Shown here piece by piece: positions 16,561-24,965 of a DNA stretch of 62,633 nt (the first letter of the stretch is position 1; each line of letters opens with the position of its first letter). Both the position numbers and the translations under genes were made by a program. This DNA comes from an uncultured Anaerotruncus sp. (GTDB lineage: Bacteria > Bacillota > Clostridia > Oscillospirales > Ruminococcaceae). The notes beneath the pieces are model-generated. The model ran no database searches. It was not told the origin of the DNA and worked only from the letters and a program-made list of their open reading frames with translations. The stretch is from contig CAJUJI010000002.1 in assembly GCA_910586875.1 (NCBI GenBank), forward strand, positions 1-62,633, read 5' to 3'.

Positions 16561-17618
16561 GCCGTCTCCTCAAACCGGTAGGTTCCGGTTGGGTCATCCG
16601 GCGTAAAGCGCTCCTTCATATTGTCCGAGACGTAAACCCGCCGCTGCTGGTCGATCAGGACCAGTCCACAGTTAAAATTATTCAGGTTTTTCAAGGCGTA
16701 TTCCCTGCCCATGATGAACAAGCGGGTAGACATATAATCCGCATATGCACCATCCGGCGAAATGACCGAAACCGATAACAGTCCCCCATCCGCTGGATAG
16801 CCGGTCGCTGGGTTTAAGATGTGGTGGTAGCGCACCCCATCCTGCTCAAAATAGCGCTCATAGTCGCCGGAGGTAGCAATTGTTTCACCTGGAATTTCAA
16901 ACACACCAATGAAGTCGTTTGCGCTGCCTCTTGGGTCGCGCAGTCCAAACCGGAACGGTCTGCCCTGAGGCGTGCTGCCAATCGTCATGATGTTGCCGCC
17001 AATCGAAACATAGCCGCCGGTCACCTTGTAATTTTCCGCAATTTCGCGGGCGATTGTGCAAGCATAGCCCTTCACAATCCCGCCCAGATCGACCGCCTGC
17101 CCCGCATGGGGAAGCTGTGCGGTATAGACGCCATCCGATTCCTTCAGGCACAGGCTGCGGTAATCCACCAGCGACAGCAGCGCATCTATGCGGTCCTGCG
17201 ATGGAACATGCGCGTGATCGGTTTGGATGCCCCATTCTTCCACCAATGGTGCGACGGTCACATCAAAAGCGCCATCCGATTCCTCCCCATAACGCACACA
17301 GGCTTGCAGCAGCTGCATCACCTGCGCAGAAACCTCGACAGGAGCACCGCCGGCCGCTGCATTTAAACGGCTGATTTCCGATTCTGGCAGGTGCATAGAG
17401 AACGCATCCTCCAAACCTTGCAGCTCAGCCTCTATTGCCTGATAGGCCTGTTGAGCCTGTTTGCCATATAACCGGTATTCCACCATCGTGTTCATGTGGT
17501 ATGAAATCGCTGTAACCGGCGTCTCCCGCTTTTTTTTCTGCTGGGCAGCGACAGCCATTGTTACTACAACAGCTATCGCCGCCAGCACCCATAAACATTT
17601 TTTTGCTGTATTTGTCAA
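16557..17618 (-). CDS. apbE: FAD:protein FMN transferase ApbE
   Basis: This protein of about 353 residues attaches FMN from FAD to Thr of target flavoproteins such as RnfG and RnfD. An N-terminal hydrophobic segment anchors it. Motifs include GAFDVTVAPLVEEWG near residue 123, VDLGGIVKGYACTIA near 185, GGYVSIGGNIMTIG near 212 and TSGDYERYFEQDGVRYHHILNPATGYP near 258 (only the core HHILNPATGYP is diagnostic). The start is taken as TTG at 17616-17618, eight bases after AAAGGA; a TTG 11 codons upstream lacks such a site. It overlaps the Gx-type gene and lies near rnfC. Confidence 0.92.
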   Translation of the reverse strand: MTNTAKKCLWVLAAIAVVVTMAVAAQQKKKRETPVTAISYHMNTMVEYRLYGKQAQQAYQAIEAELQGLEDAFSMHLPESEISRLNAAAGGAPVEVSAQVMQLLQACVRYGEESDGAFDVTVAPLVEEWGIQTDHAHVPSQDRIDALLSLVDYRSLCLKESDGVYTAQLPHAGQAVDLGGIVKGYACTIAREIAENYKVTGGYVSIGGNIMTIGSTPQGRPFRFGLRDPRGSANDFIGVFEIPGETIATSGDYERYFEQDGVRYHHILNPATGYPADGGLLSVSVISPDGAYADYMSTRLFIMGREYALKNLNNFNCGLVLIDQQRRVYVSDNMKERFTPDDPTGTYRFEETA

Positions 17619-17674
17619 ATTTGCAGTCCTTTCATATTGCAACTTCCACAAAATTTGACCATATCAAACAAAAG

Positions 17675-17697
17675 CACCCCGAATAAAAAGCGGGGTG
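17675..17697 (-). terminator. Terminator after the CD1247-like gene
   Basis: CACCCCG (17675-17681) and CGGGGTG (17691-17697) form a seven-base stem with flanking T-runs in both directions. It ends the minus-strand unit 26 bases past the stop at 17723. Confidence 0.8.
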
Positions 17698-17722
17698 TTT
17701 TGAAATGACCTGCCAAAATCAA

Positions 17723-18184
17723 CTATTTATCACCTTTATCGTTGTCTGCCTCTTCGCTGTCAGCTTCGTCCTCAAGGTCAAATTCCAGCAGCTCCCCGCA
17801 ATTCGGACAGGTTGTTTCACCCTCGTCCAGCATTGCAGAATCAATGCAGACAATATCGCCACAGGTTGGGCAACAGACTTCGTAAATATCCTCATCCAGA
17901 TATTCTTCCTCGTCCTCGTCGTCCTCATCATGGCAGCCACAATGGCAGCCATCCTCATGATCCAGCCCATAGAAGTCTTCCTCCAGTGAGCCGAGGTCCT
18001 CATCAATGGTGTCGACCTGTGCAGACAGCTCATCCAGCTGCGCCTCCAAATCGGCAACCGTCAATGCCATGTCATCCAACGCACCAATCAGCGCATTGAT
18101 AATTTTTCCTTCTTTTGTGGAATCATCAATACCGAGCCCTTCTGCCAGCCCCTTGATGTAGGCTGCTCTCTCTGTAACTGTCAC
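17723..18184 (-). CDS. CD1247-like acidic zinc-ribbon protein
   Basis: This 153-residue conserved clostridial protein has a helical N-terminal domain (about 1-60: AAYIKGLAEGLGID, then a heptad-rich segment). A very acidic centre with a CHCGCH cluster follows, then a C-terminal zinc ribbon with CPTCGD near residue 105 and CPNCGE near 126. It resembles proteins annotated CD1247 N-terminal domain-containing; function unknown. It lies 40 bases downstream of efp, an arrangement seen in Clostridia, hinting at a role linked to translation or to simple co-expression. Confidence 0.75.
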   Translation of the reverse strand: MTVTERAAYIKGLAEGLGIDDSTKEGKIINALIGALDDMALTVADLEAQLDELSAQVDTIDEDLGSLEEDFYGLDHEDGCHCGCHDEDDEDEEEYLDEDIYEVCCPTCGDIVCIDSAMLDEGETTCPNCGELLEFDLEDEADSEEADNDKGDK

Positions 18185-18224
18185 GGCAATGCCTCCCTTT
18201 TTCCTGATTTTCGTGGTAAATTGC

Positions 18225-18782
18225 TTATGCGCGCTCCATATACTCGCCTGTGCGGGTGTCCACCTTAATCATGTCGCCTTCTTCGATAAACAGCGGAACC
18301 TTGATTTCCGCGCCGGTCTCCAGTATAGCAGGCTTGGTCGCATTGGTTGCAGTGTCGCCCTTAAAGCCAGGATCGGTCTGGGTCACCTGTAGCTCTACAA
18401 AGAACGGCGGCTCTACGCCAAATACGGAGCCCTTGTAGGAAAGTACCTTGCAGTCCATATTCTCTTTTACAAACTTAAAGTTGTCCCCCAGAGTAGCAGC
18501 GCTGATGGGAATATTCTCATAAGTTTCATTATCCATGAAATAATACAAATCCCCATCATTATAAAGGTACTGCATCTCCTTGCGCTCTACATAAGCGGTC
18601 GGATACTTGTCGGTTGGGCTAAAGGTCTTGTCCGTTACAGCGCCAGTAATGACATTGCGGATTTTTGTTCTAACAAATGCTGCGCCCTTTCCTGGCTTTA
18701 CATGCTGAAACTCGATGATCTGGACTACGTTTCCGTCCATCTCAAAGGTGACGCCATTCCTAAAATCGCCAGCAGAAATCAT
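18225..18782 (-). CDS. efp: Translation elongation factor P
   Basis: The 185-residue EF-P relieves ribosome stalling at polyproline. Three beta-barrel domains are evident: KOW-like at the start (ISAGDFRNGVTFEMDG, HVKPGKGAAFVRTK), OB domain in the middle and the C-terminal signature LFIEEGDMIKVDTRTGEYMERA (core EEGDMIKVDTRTGEY). The tip carries Lys in PGKGAAF. The ATG at 18780-18782 is chosen because GGAGG precedes it by seven bases and it gives the standard length. It belongs to the aroQ-M24-efp cluster. Confidence 0.96.
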   Translation of the reverse strand: MISAGDFRNGVTFEMDGNVVQIIEFQHVKPGKGAAFVRTKIRNVITGAVTDKTFSPTDKYPTAYVERKEMQYLYNDGDLYYFMDNETYENIPISAATLGDNFKFVKENMDCKVLSYKGSVFGVEPPFFVELQVTQTDPGFKGDTATNATKPAILETGAEIKVPLFIEEGDMIKVDTRTGEYMERA

Positions 18783-19009
18783 AAATTTACCTCCAAAAGT
18801 AATGACGTGATCCAGCACAAGCTAGAACCGTATCATTTAGATTAACACCCTAATTTTAAAGCAAAACAACATATTTTGCAAGCCCTTTTTGCATATTATA
18901 AAAATTTCGCTGCTTTTTCGCCTGCTTTTCCCTCTGCGCAGCCGGAAAAAAGCTGCCAAAAGTGCGTTTGGCGTTTCTCATAGTCCGATTGCGGCGACAT
19001 AGCAAACCG

Positions 19010-20122
19010 TTAAAGCAACAACAATTTTTTCTCTGACCTTGTCAAATTGATCGAGCCCTCTTTTGTCACACAAACCATATCCTCTATTCGCACGCCAAAG
19101 CGCCCTTCCAGATAAATCCCCGGCTCAACTGTAATGACCATCCCCGGCAGGCATGGTGTTTTATCAACCGTATTAAACGCTGGCGGCTCATGGATTTCCA
19201 CCCCGAGAGAATGACCGGTTCCATGCCCAAAGCAGCCCTGGTAGCCCGCTGCATTGATCAAATCGCGGGCGGCCTGATCCACCTGCTGGCATAATACACC
19301 TGCCCGCACCATCCGAATGGCGGCCTCCTGCGCGGCAAGCACGGTATCGTATACCCGTTGCTGCTCCTCTGTGACCGCGCCTATCGCCACTGTGCGGGTC
19401 ATATCCGAACAGTAACCGCCCACCACACAGCCAAAATCCATGGTGATAAAATCCCCCTGGCGAACTTTTCGCTCGGTGGGGACCCCATGCGGCATGGAAG
19501 AATTTTCTCCTGACACAACGATAAAATCAAAAGCGGGCCGTTCAGAGCCTTGCCGGTAGGTGAAGTCCAGCAGTTCCCCCGCTATCTCCCGTTCGGTCAT
19601 TCCCTCCCGAATATAGCCGCAGATATGTGTAAACGCACGGTCGGTAATCTCCTGGGAGCGCTCGATCAAGCGGATTTCCTCGGTTGATTTGAGCCCTCGC
19701 ATCTCCCGCAGCAGCCGGTTCACCGGCGGCAGCGATACCAACTGCGCAAATTCCGATAGCTGGCGCTTATACTCCCGAAAGGTCGAGATGCTCATATACT
19801 CCCCTTCCACCGCCAGCCGGCGCACCTGATGCTGCGCAAACAACCCCGCAAGCTGCGCAAACAGCTTGCACGGCTCCTGAAGCAGCACCTCGCAATTTCG
19901 AACGACAGCACGCGCCTTTTCAATATACCGGGAATCAATGATAAAAAAGCCGCCTGCGTTTTTTAACACCAAAAGCGTCCCTGCGGAGGATTGCAGACCG
20001 GTGAAATACAGCCGGTTCACCTCCGAGGTGATCAGGATTCCATCGACATCCTCCGGCAAGCGGCGGCAGAGCTCCTCAATGCGCAGCGCTAGCCGCGGCG
20101 CAGATTTTATCTTTTTCTCCAT
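19010..20122 (-). CDS. M24-family Xaa-Pro aminopeptidase
   Basis: The 370-residue metallopeptidase has a creatinase-like N-terminal domain (about 1-135) and a pita-bread M24 domain. Metal ligands are visible: Asp in ITMDFGCVVGGYCSDMTRT, His in GHGTGHSLGVEIHE, Glu in ITVEPGIYLEGRFGVRIED. It removes N-terminal residues ahead of proline. The ATG at 20120-20122 follows AAAGGAGG. It lies 13 bases after aroQ in the conserved aroQ-M24-efp order. The flanking 18783-19009 stretch shows no gene or clear terminator. Confidence 0.92.
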   Translation of the reverse strand: MEKKIKSAPRLALRIEELCRRLPEDVDGILITSEVNRLYFTGLQSSAGTLLVLKNAGGFFIIDSRYIEKARAVVRNCEVLLQEPCKLFAQLAGLFAQHQVRRLAVEGEYMSISTFREYKRQLSEFAQLVSLPPVNRLLREMRGLKSTEEIRLIERSQEITDRAFTHICGYIREGMTEREIAGELLDFTYRQGSERPAFDFIVVSGENSSMPHGVPTERKVRQGDFITMDFGCVVGGYCSDMTRTVAIGAVTEEQQRVYDTVLAAQEAAIRMVRAGVLCQQVDQAARDLINAAGYQGCFGHGTGHSLGVEIHEPPAFNTVDKTPCLPGMVITVEPGIYLEGRFGVRIEDMVCVTKEGSINLTRSEKKLLLL

Positions 20123-20135
20123 CCGAGCGCCTCCT

Positions 20136-20567
20136 TTATAACAGCTCTGCAAGCGCATCCAGCGCCAGCTTATAGCCTATTTTGCCAAAGCCAAATACAC
20201 CTCCAACACAGACCGGCGCAATCACCGACTTATGGCGAAACTCATCACGGGCATGAACATTGGAAAGATGCACCTCAATCACCGGTTTCTTAATGGCTGC
20301 AATCGCATCTCGAATGGCAATGCTGTAATGGGTGTATGCACCCGCGTTAATGACAATCCCGTCATAAGCGGTAAATGCTTCCTGAATTTTGTCTACAATC
20401 GCGCCCTCACTGTTTGAGTGAAATACCTCACAGGCCAAACCCAACCTTTCTGCATGTGCCATCGCCTGTGCGTTGATGGTGTCAATCGTTTCGCTCCCAT
20501 AAATTCCTGGCTCGCGAATCCCCACCATATTCAAATTTGGCCCTTGGATAATCAGGACTTTTTTCAT
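20136..20567 (-). CDS. aroQ: Type II 3-dehydroquinate dehydratase
   Basis: The 143-residue enzyme converts 3-dehydroquinate to 3-dehydroshikimate in the shikimate pathway. Type II hallmarks are IQGPNLNMVGIREPGIYG at the N-terminus with the catalytic Tyr and lid Arg, HSNSEGAIVDKIQ near residue 49, NAGAYTHYSIAIRDAI near 74 and VHLSNVHARDEFRHKS near 98. Length is standard. It sits three bases after the TIM-barrel gene. Confidence 0.96.
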   Translation of the reverse strand: MKKVLIIQGPNLNMVGIREPGIYGSETIDTINAQAMAHAERLGLACEVFHSNSEGAIVDKIQEAFTAYDGIVINAGAYTHYSIAIRDAIAAIKKPVIEVHLSNVHARDEFRHKSVIAPVCVGGVFGFGKIGYKLALDALAELL

Positions 20568-20570
20568 CTG

Positions 20571-21437
20571 TCATGCCTCCCTGTCTAAATAAGAAAGATA
20601 CATCTGCTTCATTGATGCAGCATCCTCCGCTTGGGTACCCGCCGACTCACAGATGATGGTGGGGGTACAGCCCTTTTGCACCAGCAATTCCGCAAGCGGC
20701 TCAAACTCCGGCCCATACTGCGTATCTGCAAAGGTCAAGTGCATCTTTTCACCGCCTGGATTGGTGTAAGCGATCTTACTAAAATGTGCGTGAAAGCCCT
20801 TCATTCGCTCACTGCCCAGCACATTTTCCATCTGCTCCAGCACCGATGCAAACGCCGCTCGACCGTTCACGCCGCCATAGGTGCGCGCATTCAGGTGTCC
20901 AAAATCAATGCAAGGCAGCATCCGCTCGTCTAATCTGCAAAGCGCCAGCACCTCTTCCAGTGTCCCCAATTGGTTGAGCTTTCCCATCGTTTCTGGACAC
21001 ATCTGAATTTCCGAAAGGCCCTCCTCATCCAATGCACAAATACATTTCCTCGTGGTGTCAAGCGCCAGCTCCAGTGCCTGTTCCCTGCTGATCTTTCCGC
21101 AGGAGCCGGTATGAATTACAATCCGCTTTGCACCCATCGCATGAGCGGCGCGCGCTGTTTGCAGCACATAGTCTACACTTTTCTGCCGCTTTTCCTCCTC
21201 CAGACTGGACATTGAAATATAATATGGCGCGTGGATGCTCAGCTGAATATGTCTTTTTGCAGCAAGCTGCCCCAGCTGCTGTGCTGCCTCCTGTGAAATA
21301 CGCACTCCGCGCCCACATTGATATTCATAAGCGTTGAGTCCCATCCGCTCAATATATTCCGGTACCTGTGGCGTCTTTTTATAACCCAGCGCAAAAAAGC
21401 TCTCGGAGTTTCCCGCTGGCCCAAATCGAATTTGCAT
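20571..21437 (-). CDS. Endonuclease IV-like TIM-barrel protein
   Basis: The 288-residue protein has the AP-endonuclease 2 fold. Likely metal ligands are His in LSIHAPYYISM near residue 80, His in IVIHTGSCGK near 117, Glu in CPETMGK near 155, Asp and His in CIDFGHLNARTYG near 188, His in FHAHFSKIAY near 224 and Glu in ICESAGTQ near 268. Endonuclease IV cleaves abasic sites, but this divergent branch may have another substrate. It starts one base after the yqeG stop and precedes aroQ. Confidence 0.82.
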   Translation of the reverse strand: MQIRFGPAGNSESFFALGYKKTPQVPEYIERMGLNAYEYQCGRGVRISQEAAQQLGQLAAKRHIQLSIHAPYYISMSSLEEEKRQKSVDYVLQTARAAHAMGAKRIVIHTGSCGKISREQALELALDTTRKCICALDEEGLSEIQMCPETMGKLNQLGTLEEVLALCRLDERMLPCIDFGHLNARTYGGVNGRAAFASVLEQMENVLGSERMKGFHAHFSKIAYTNPGGEKMHLTFADTQYGPEFEPLAELLVQKGCTPTIICESAGTQAEDAASMKQMYLSYLDREA

Positions 21438-21438
21438 C

Positions 21439-21933
21439 TTAGCCCCCCTTGCGCCAACCGATCAATACCATCTTTTCCAGCTCACGCTTTAGCTGAAAAA
21501 ACGGATGATTTTCCAATTCGATGGGCTCCACCAAAATGGAGGTGATCCCCACCCATTTTCCACAAAGAATATCGGTGAAAATTTGGTCGCCTACAATGGC
21601 AAGCTCGGAACGCCCCACACCTAACCGCTCGCAGGCACGCCAAATTCCGCCTGAGAGCGGCTTGGCTGCGTTGGCAATATAGTCAACCCCCAACTTCGCA
21701 GCAAACGGCTCTACCCGTGCAGGCTTATTGTTAGAGAGAATCAGCAGCTTCATTCCTGCCTGCTGCATCTGTATAACCCAGTTGGAAACCTCTGGCGGCA
21801 CCTCTGGATTGTCATGTGTTGTCAGCGTGTTATCTATATCCAATAGCAGCACAGAAATATTCTGTTTTTGCAGCCAATCTGGCTGAATTTCATAAACCCG
21901 ACGGAAATAATAATCGGGATAAAAGATCGACAT
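21439..21933 (-). CDS. yqeG: YqeG family HAD IIIA-type phosphatase
   Basis: The 164-residue HAD phosphatase has the nucleophile motif LLLDIDNTLT near residue 30, motif II LILSNNKP near 64 and motif III GDQIFTDILCGKWVG near 117. YqeG resembles mitochondrial PGP phosphatase GEP4 and is thought to dephosphorylate phosphatidylglycerophosphate or similar; proof in bacteria is limited. It heads the yqeG-TIM-aroQ-M24-efp run. Confidence 0.92.
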   Translation of the reverse strand: MSIFYPDYYFRRVYEIQPDWLQKQNISVLLLDIDNTLTTHDNPEVPPEVSNWVIQMQQAGMKLLILSNNKPARVEPFAAKLGVDYIANAAKPLSGGIWRACERLGVGRSELAIVGDQIFTDILCGKWVGITSILVEPIELENHPFFQLKRELEKMVLIGWRKGG

Positions 21934-21979
21934 AAACCATACCTACCTTACCTGCACCAATCGGTTGCAACCGCATACT

Positions 21980-22140
21980 AAAATTTTCGCCTGCCTTTTT
22001 TTAAAAGGCGGTGGGGACCAGAAGCTTTGCCGCTGGTCGCCTCGCGCTGCAAAAGTCAAAAGGCTTTTTGCAGCGCGAGCAAAACGCGTCTTTGCAGAGA
22101 AGTGCATTTTGGGGGTAAACGACCGCCTGTAGCACTCTGC
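21980..22140. repeat. Hairpin-mosaic intergenic repeat, copy 1
   Basis: It starts with AAAATTTTCGCCTGCC and a T/A-rich palindrome (21980-22010). GACCAG/CTGGTC (22016-22021, 22033-22038) follows, then fourteen-base arms at 22041-22054 and 22066-22079. A tail similar to the end of copy 2 (GCATTTTG, GGGT, GCCTGT, GCAC) runs to about 22140. No gene is supported here. Confidence 0.6.
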
Positions 22141-22160
22141 CCCTGCTCTTCCTGCACAAA

Positions 22161-22188
22161 AACGGGCGGGGTTCACCCCGCCCGTTTG
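22161..22188 (-). terminator. Terminator of rpsU
   Basis: Twelve-base arms AAACGGGCGGGG (22161-22172) and CCCCGCCCGTTT (22177-22188) surround a TTCA loop; the minus strand continues with Ts. It lies 16 bases after the rpsU stop. Confidence 0.92.
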
Positions 22189-22203
22189 AGTACGTCATTC
22201 AAC

Positions 22204-22380
22204 TTATTTGAATTTACGCTTGCGAGCAGCCTCAGACTTCTTTTTCCGTTTTACAGAAGGCTTCTCATAGTGTTCTCTCTTGCGTACTTCAGCGAGGACA
22301 CCGGAGCGTGCGCAGGACCGTTTAAATCTACGCAGAGCGCTGTCCAAAGATTCATTATCTTTGATTCTGATTTCTGACAT
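22204..22380 (-). CDS. rpsU: 30S ribosomal protein S21
   Basis: A 58-residue, strongly basic protein reads MSEIRIKDNESLDSALRRFK at the start, then CARSGVLAEVRKREHYEKPS and a Lys/Arg-rich tail KRKKKSEAARKRKFK. This is bS21, a small ribosomal protein near the anti-Shine-Dalgarno end of 16S RNA. The ATG is at 22378-22380 behind an AGGGAGG-like site. It stands alone with its own promoter and terminator. Confidence 0.97.
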   Translation of the reverse strand: MSEIRIKDNESLDSALRRFKRSCARSGVLAEVRKREHYEKPSVKRKKKSEAARKRKFK

Positions 22381-22454
22381 TTACCTAATTCCCTCCCTAC
22401 GCCATCCGGCCGGAGTGTGTCACCCCAAGAACAATATCGTGGATAACAGAACTT

Positions 22455-22484
22455 ATTATACAATGGAATTGTATAACTTGTCAA
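22455..22484 (-). promoter_or_regulatory. Sigma-70-type promoter of rpsU
   Basis: On the minus strand TTGACA (22479-22484) and TATAAT (22455-22460) are separated by 18 bases. Both boxes are consensus. Transcription would start near 22448, leaving a 5' leader of about 68 bases. Confidence 0.8.
22456..22476. promoter_or_regulatory. Perfect palindrome over the rpsU -10 box and spacer
   Basis: Arms TTATACAAT (22456-22464) and ATTGTATAA (22468-22476) are exactly complementary around GGA. The dyad covers the -10 box and half of the spacer, where a repressor would block RNA polymerase. No T-run follows, so a terminator for leuS is less likely. The binding protein is unknown. Confidence 0.45.
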
Positions 22485-22513
22485 GCGATTTGCTCATGGG
22501 ATAAAAAAATTCA

Positions 22514-24919
22514 TTATTTTGCTACAATATTGACCAATTTCCCCTTGACTACAATCTCTTTTACAATCTGTTTGCCCGCCAGCAAAGCCTGCATTTCCGG
22601 ACAGCCCTTCGCGGTTTCCAAAAGCTGCTGCTCGCTGCTGTCCGCATCCACCAGCACACGCGCCTTAATTTTTCCGCAAAGCTGTACTGCAATTTCTACC
22701 TGTGTATCCTTGCACTTTGCCTCATCATAATCGGGCCATTTCTGCTCGGTCACCATTCCGCCAAAACCGCACTGCTCCCATAGCTCCTCTGTCAAATGCG
22801 GCGCAAACGGGTTGAGCAGCAACAGGAAGGTGCGCATCTCTGTATTTGTAATACGGCCCTGCTCAAAAATCTCGTTGAGCAGTGACATCATTGCAGCAAT
22901 TGCAGTGTTAAACTTGAGCTGCTCGATATCCCCGCTTACCTTCTTAATCGTCTTGTGGAAGGAGCCCTCCAAAGCTTTGGAATACCCGTTCTCTGCTGTC
23001 ATTAGCCCCTTGAGATCGCATACACGCTCCAAAAAGCGCTTGCAGCCCTTGATCGAACTTTGCGACCACGGCGCGGATTTTTCAAAATCTCCAATAAACA
23101 TCTCATACAACCGCAGAGTATCCGCACCATATTCGCGAATGATGTCATCCGGGTTGACCACGTTGCCGCGGGACTTGCTCATTTTCTCGCCGTTTTCGCC
23201 CAAAATCATTCCATGGCTGGTGCGCTTCTGGTACGGCTCCGGTGTGCTCACGATCCCAAGATCATACAAGAACTTGTGCCAGAACCGTGAATACAACACA
23301 TGCAGTGTCGTATGCTCCATTCCACCGTTGTACCAATCGACCGGCATCCAATAGTTCAGCGCCTCTTTGGAGGCAAGCGCTTGATCGTTGTGAGGGTCGC
23401 AATAGCGCAGGAAATACCAAGAAGAACCGGCCCACTGCGGCATGGTATCCGTCTCCCGTTTCGCAGGAGCGCCGCACTTCGGACATTTAACATTTACCCA
23501 GCTATCAATCGCAGACAAGGGTGAATCGCCATCGCCGGTTGGCTCATAGCTTTCCACCTCTGGCAGACGCAGCGGCAGCTCGCTTTCGTCCAGCGGCACA
23601 TAACCGCAATGCTCGCAGTGGATAATCGGGATCGGCTCACCCCAATAACGCTGGCGGGAGAATACCCAGTCGCGCAGCTTATAGTTGACCTTCGGCTCTC
23701 CCTTGCCTTGCTGCTCCAGCCACTCGATCATTTTAACCTTCGCTTGTTCCACCGGCAGCCCATCCAGAAAACCGGAATTGACCAGCACACCGGTTGCACA
23801 GTCGGTGAATGCCTCCTCCTGCACATTACCGCCCTTGACCACCTCGATAATCGGCAGCTCAAACTTCTTCGCAAACTCCCAGTCACGGGTATCATGCGCT
23901 GGTACTGCCATAATCGCACCTGTGCCATAGGTCATCAATACATAATCGGAAATAAAGATTGGAATTTCCTGGTCATTGACCGGATTGATACCGCGCACCC
24001 CTTCCAAACAAACGCCGGTTTTATCCTTGACCAGCTCGGTGCGCTCGAAATCGGACTTTTTCGCGGACGCCTCTTGGTAAGCGCGTACCGCATCCATATT
24101 CTGAATTTTATCCGCCCACTTTTCAATGTAAGGATGCTCCGGAGAGATGACCATATAGGTCGCACCAAACAGTGTATCCGGACGGGTGGTGAACACCGTC
24201 AACAGGTCGCCCGCAGTAGTTTGGAAATCCACCTGCGCACCGGTAGAGCGTCCGATCCAGTTGCGCTGGGAGGTGCGTACCCGCTCGATATAATCGACCA
24301 AATCCAAATCGTCAATCAGCCGCTGAGCATACTCGGTAATTTTCAGCATCCACTGACTTTTCACCCGATGGACAACCTCGCTGTGACAGCGCTCGCAAAC
24401 GCCGTTCACAACCTCCTCGTTCGCCAATACCACCTTACAGCCGGTGCACCAGTTGACCGACATCTCCTTTTTATACGCCAGCCCCTTTTTGAACAGCTGA
24501 AGGAAAATCCATTGAGTCCATTTGTAATACGCGGGGTCGGTTGTATTGATTTCCCTGTTCCAATCAAACGAAAGCCCCAGGCTTTTCAGCTGGCTTTTAA
24601 AGCGCGCTACATTCTGCTTTGTAACAATTTCAGGATGAATGTGGTTTTTAATCGCGTAATTTTCGGTCGGCAGCCCGAACGCATCCCAGCCCATTGGGTA
24701 CAGAACATTGTAGCCCTCCAACCGGCGCTTACGCGCAACAATATCCAGTGCGGTATAGGAGCGCGGATGCCCTACATGTAACCCCTGCCCTGATGGATAG
24801 GGGAACTCTACCAACGCGTAATATTTCGGCTTGGTGTAATCGTCACTTGCAGCAAACACATTCCGGCTGTCCCAAATGTCCTGCCACTTCTTTTCAACAG
24901 CCGCAAAATCATATTTCAA
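22514..24919 (-). CDS. leuS: Leucyl-tRNA synthetase
   Basis: The 801-residue class I synthetase charges tRNA-Leu. The HIGH-type motif is in FPYPSGQGLHVGHPRSY near residue 40, and KMSKS in GENGEKMSKSRGNVV near 575. The editing CP1 domain spans roughly 220-410, with TTRPDTLFGATY and GTGAIMAVPAHDTRD. The anticodon-binding helical domain and a small C-terminal domain complete it. Length is normal. It follows rsfS by 46 bases; I looked for a T-box there and found none. Confidence 0.97.
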   Translation of the reverse strand: MKYDFAAVEKKWQDIWDSRNVFAASDDYTKPKYYALVEFPYPSGQGLHVGHPRSYTALDIVARKRRLEGYNVLYPMGWDAFGLPTENYAIKNHIHPEIVTKQNVARFKSQLKSLGLSFDWNREINTTDPAYYKWTQWIFLQLFKKGLAYKKEMSVNWCTGCKVVLANEEVVNGVCERCHSEVVHRVKSQWMLKITEYAQRLIDDLDLVDYIERVRTSQRNWIGRSTGAQVDFQTTAGDLLTVFTTRPDTLFGATYMVISPEHPYIEKWADKIQNMDAVRAYQEASAKKSDFERTELVKDKTGVCLEGVRGINPVNDQEIPIFISDYVLMTYGTGAIMAVPAHDTRDWEFAKKFELPIIEVVKGGNVQEEAFTDCATGVLVNSGFLDGLPVEQAKVKMIEWLEQQGKGEPKVNYKLRDWVFSRQRYWGEPIPIIHCEHCGYVPLDESELPLRLPEVESYEPTGDGDSPLSAIDSWVNVKCPKCGAPAKRETDTMPQWAGSSWYFLRYCDPHNDQALASKEALNYWMPVDWYNGGMEHTTLHVLYSRFWHKFLYDLGIVSTPEPYQKRTSHGMILGENGEKMSKSRGNVVNPDDIIREYGADTLRLYEMFIGDFEKSAPWSQSSIKGCKRFLERVCDLKGLMTAENGYSKALEGSFHKTIKKVSGDIEQLKFNTAIAAMMSLLNEIFEQGRITNTEMRTFLLLLNPFAPHLTEELWEQCGFGGMVTEQKWPDYDEAKCKDTQVEIAVQLCGKIKARVLVDADSSEQQLLETAKGCPEMQALLAGKQIVKEIVVKGKLVNIVAK

Positions 24920-24965
24920 ATTTCATCCACTCCCTGTTTTTGTGCGCCCTGCGGCGCAATTTTTC

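Noticed and set aside
18783..19009. Regulatory element between efp and the M24 gene
   Set aside because: AT-rich and pyrimidine-rich stretch without a convincing stem, promoter or open frame.
23609..24781. Long plus-strand open frame opposite leuS
   Set aside because: It is fully antisense to conserved leuS motifs and has no ribosome-binding site; an effect of codon bias.
24920..24965. Possible T-box or attenuator ahead of leuS
   Set aside because: The 46-base gap holds only a short GTGCGCC/GGCGCA hairpin without a T-run on the coding strand; no T-box sequence.
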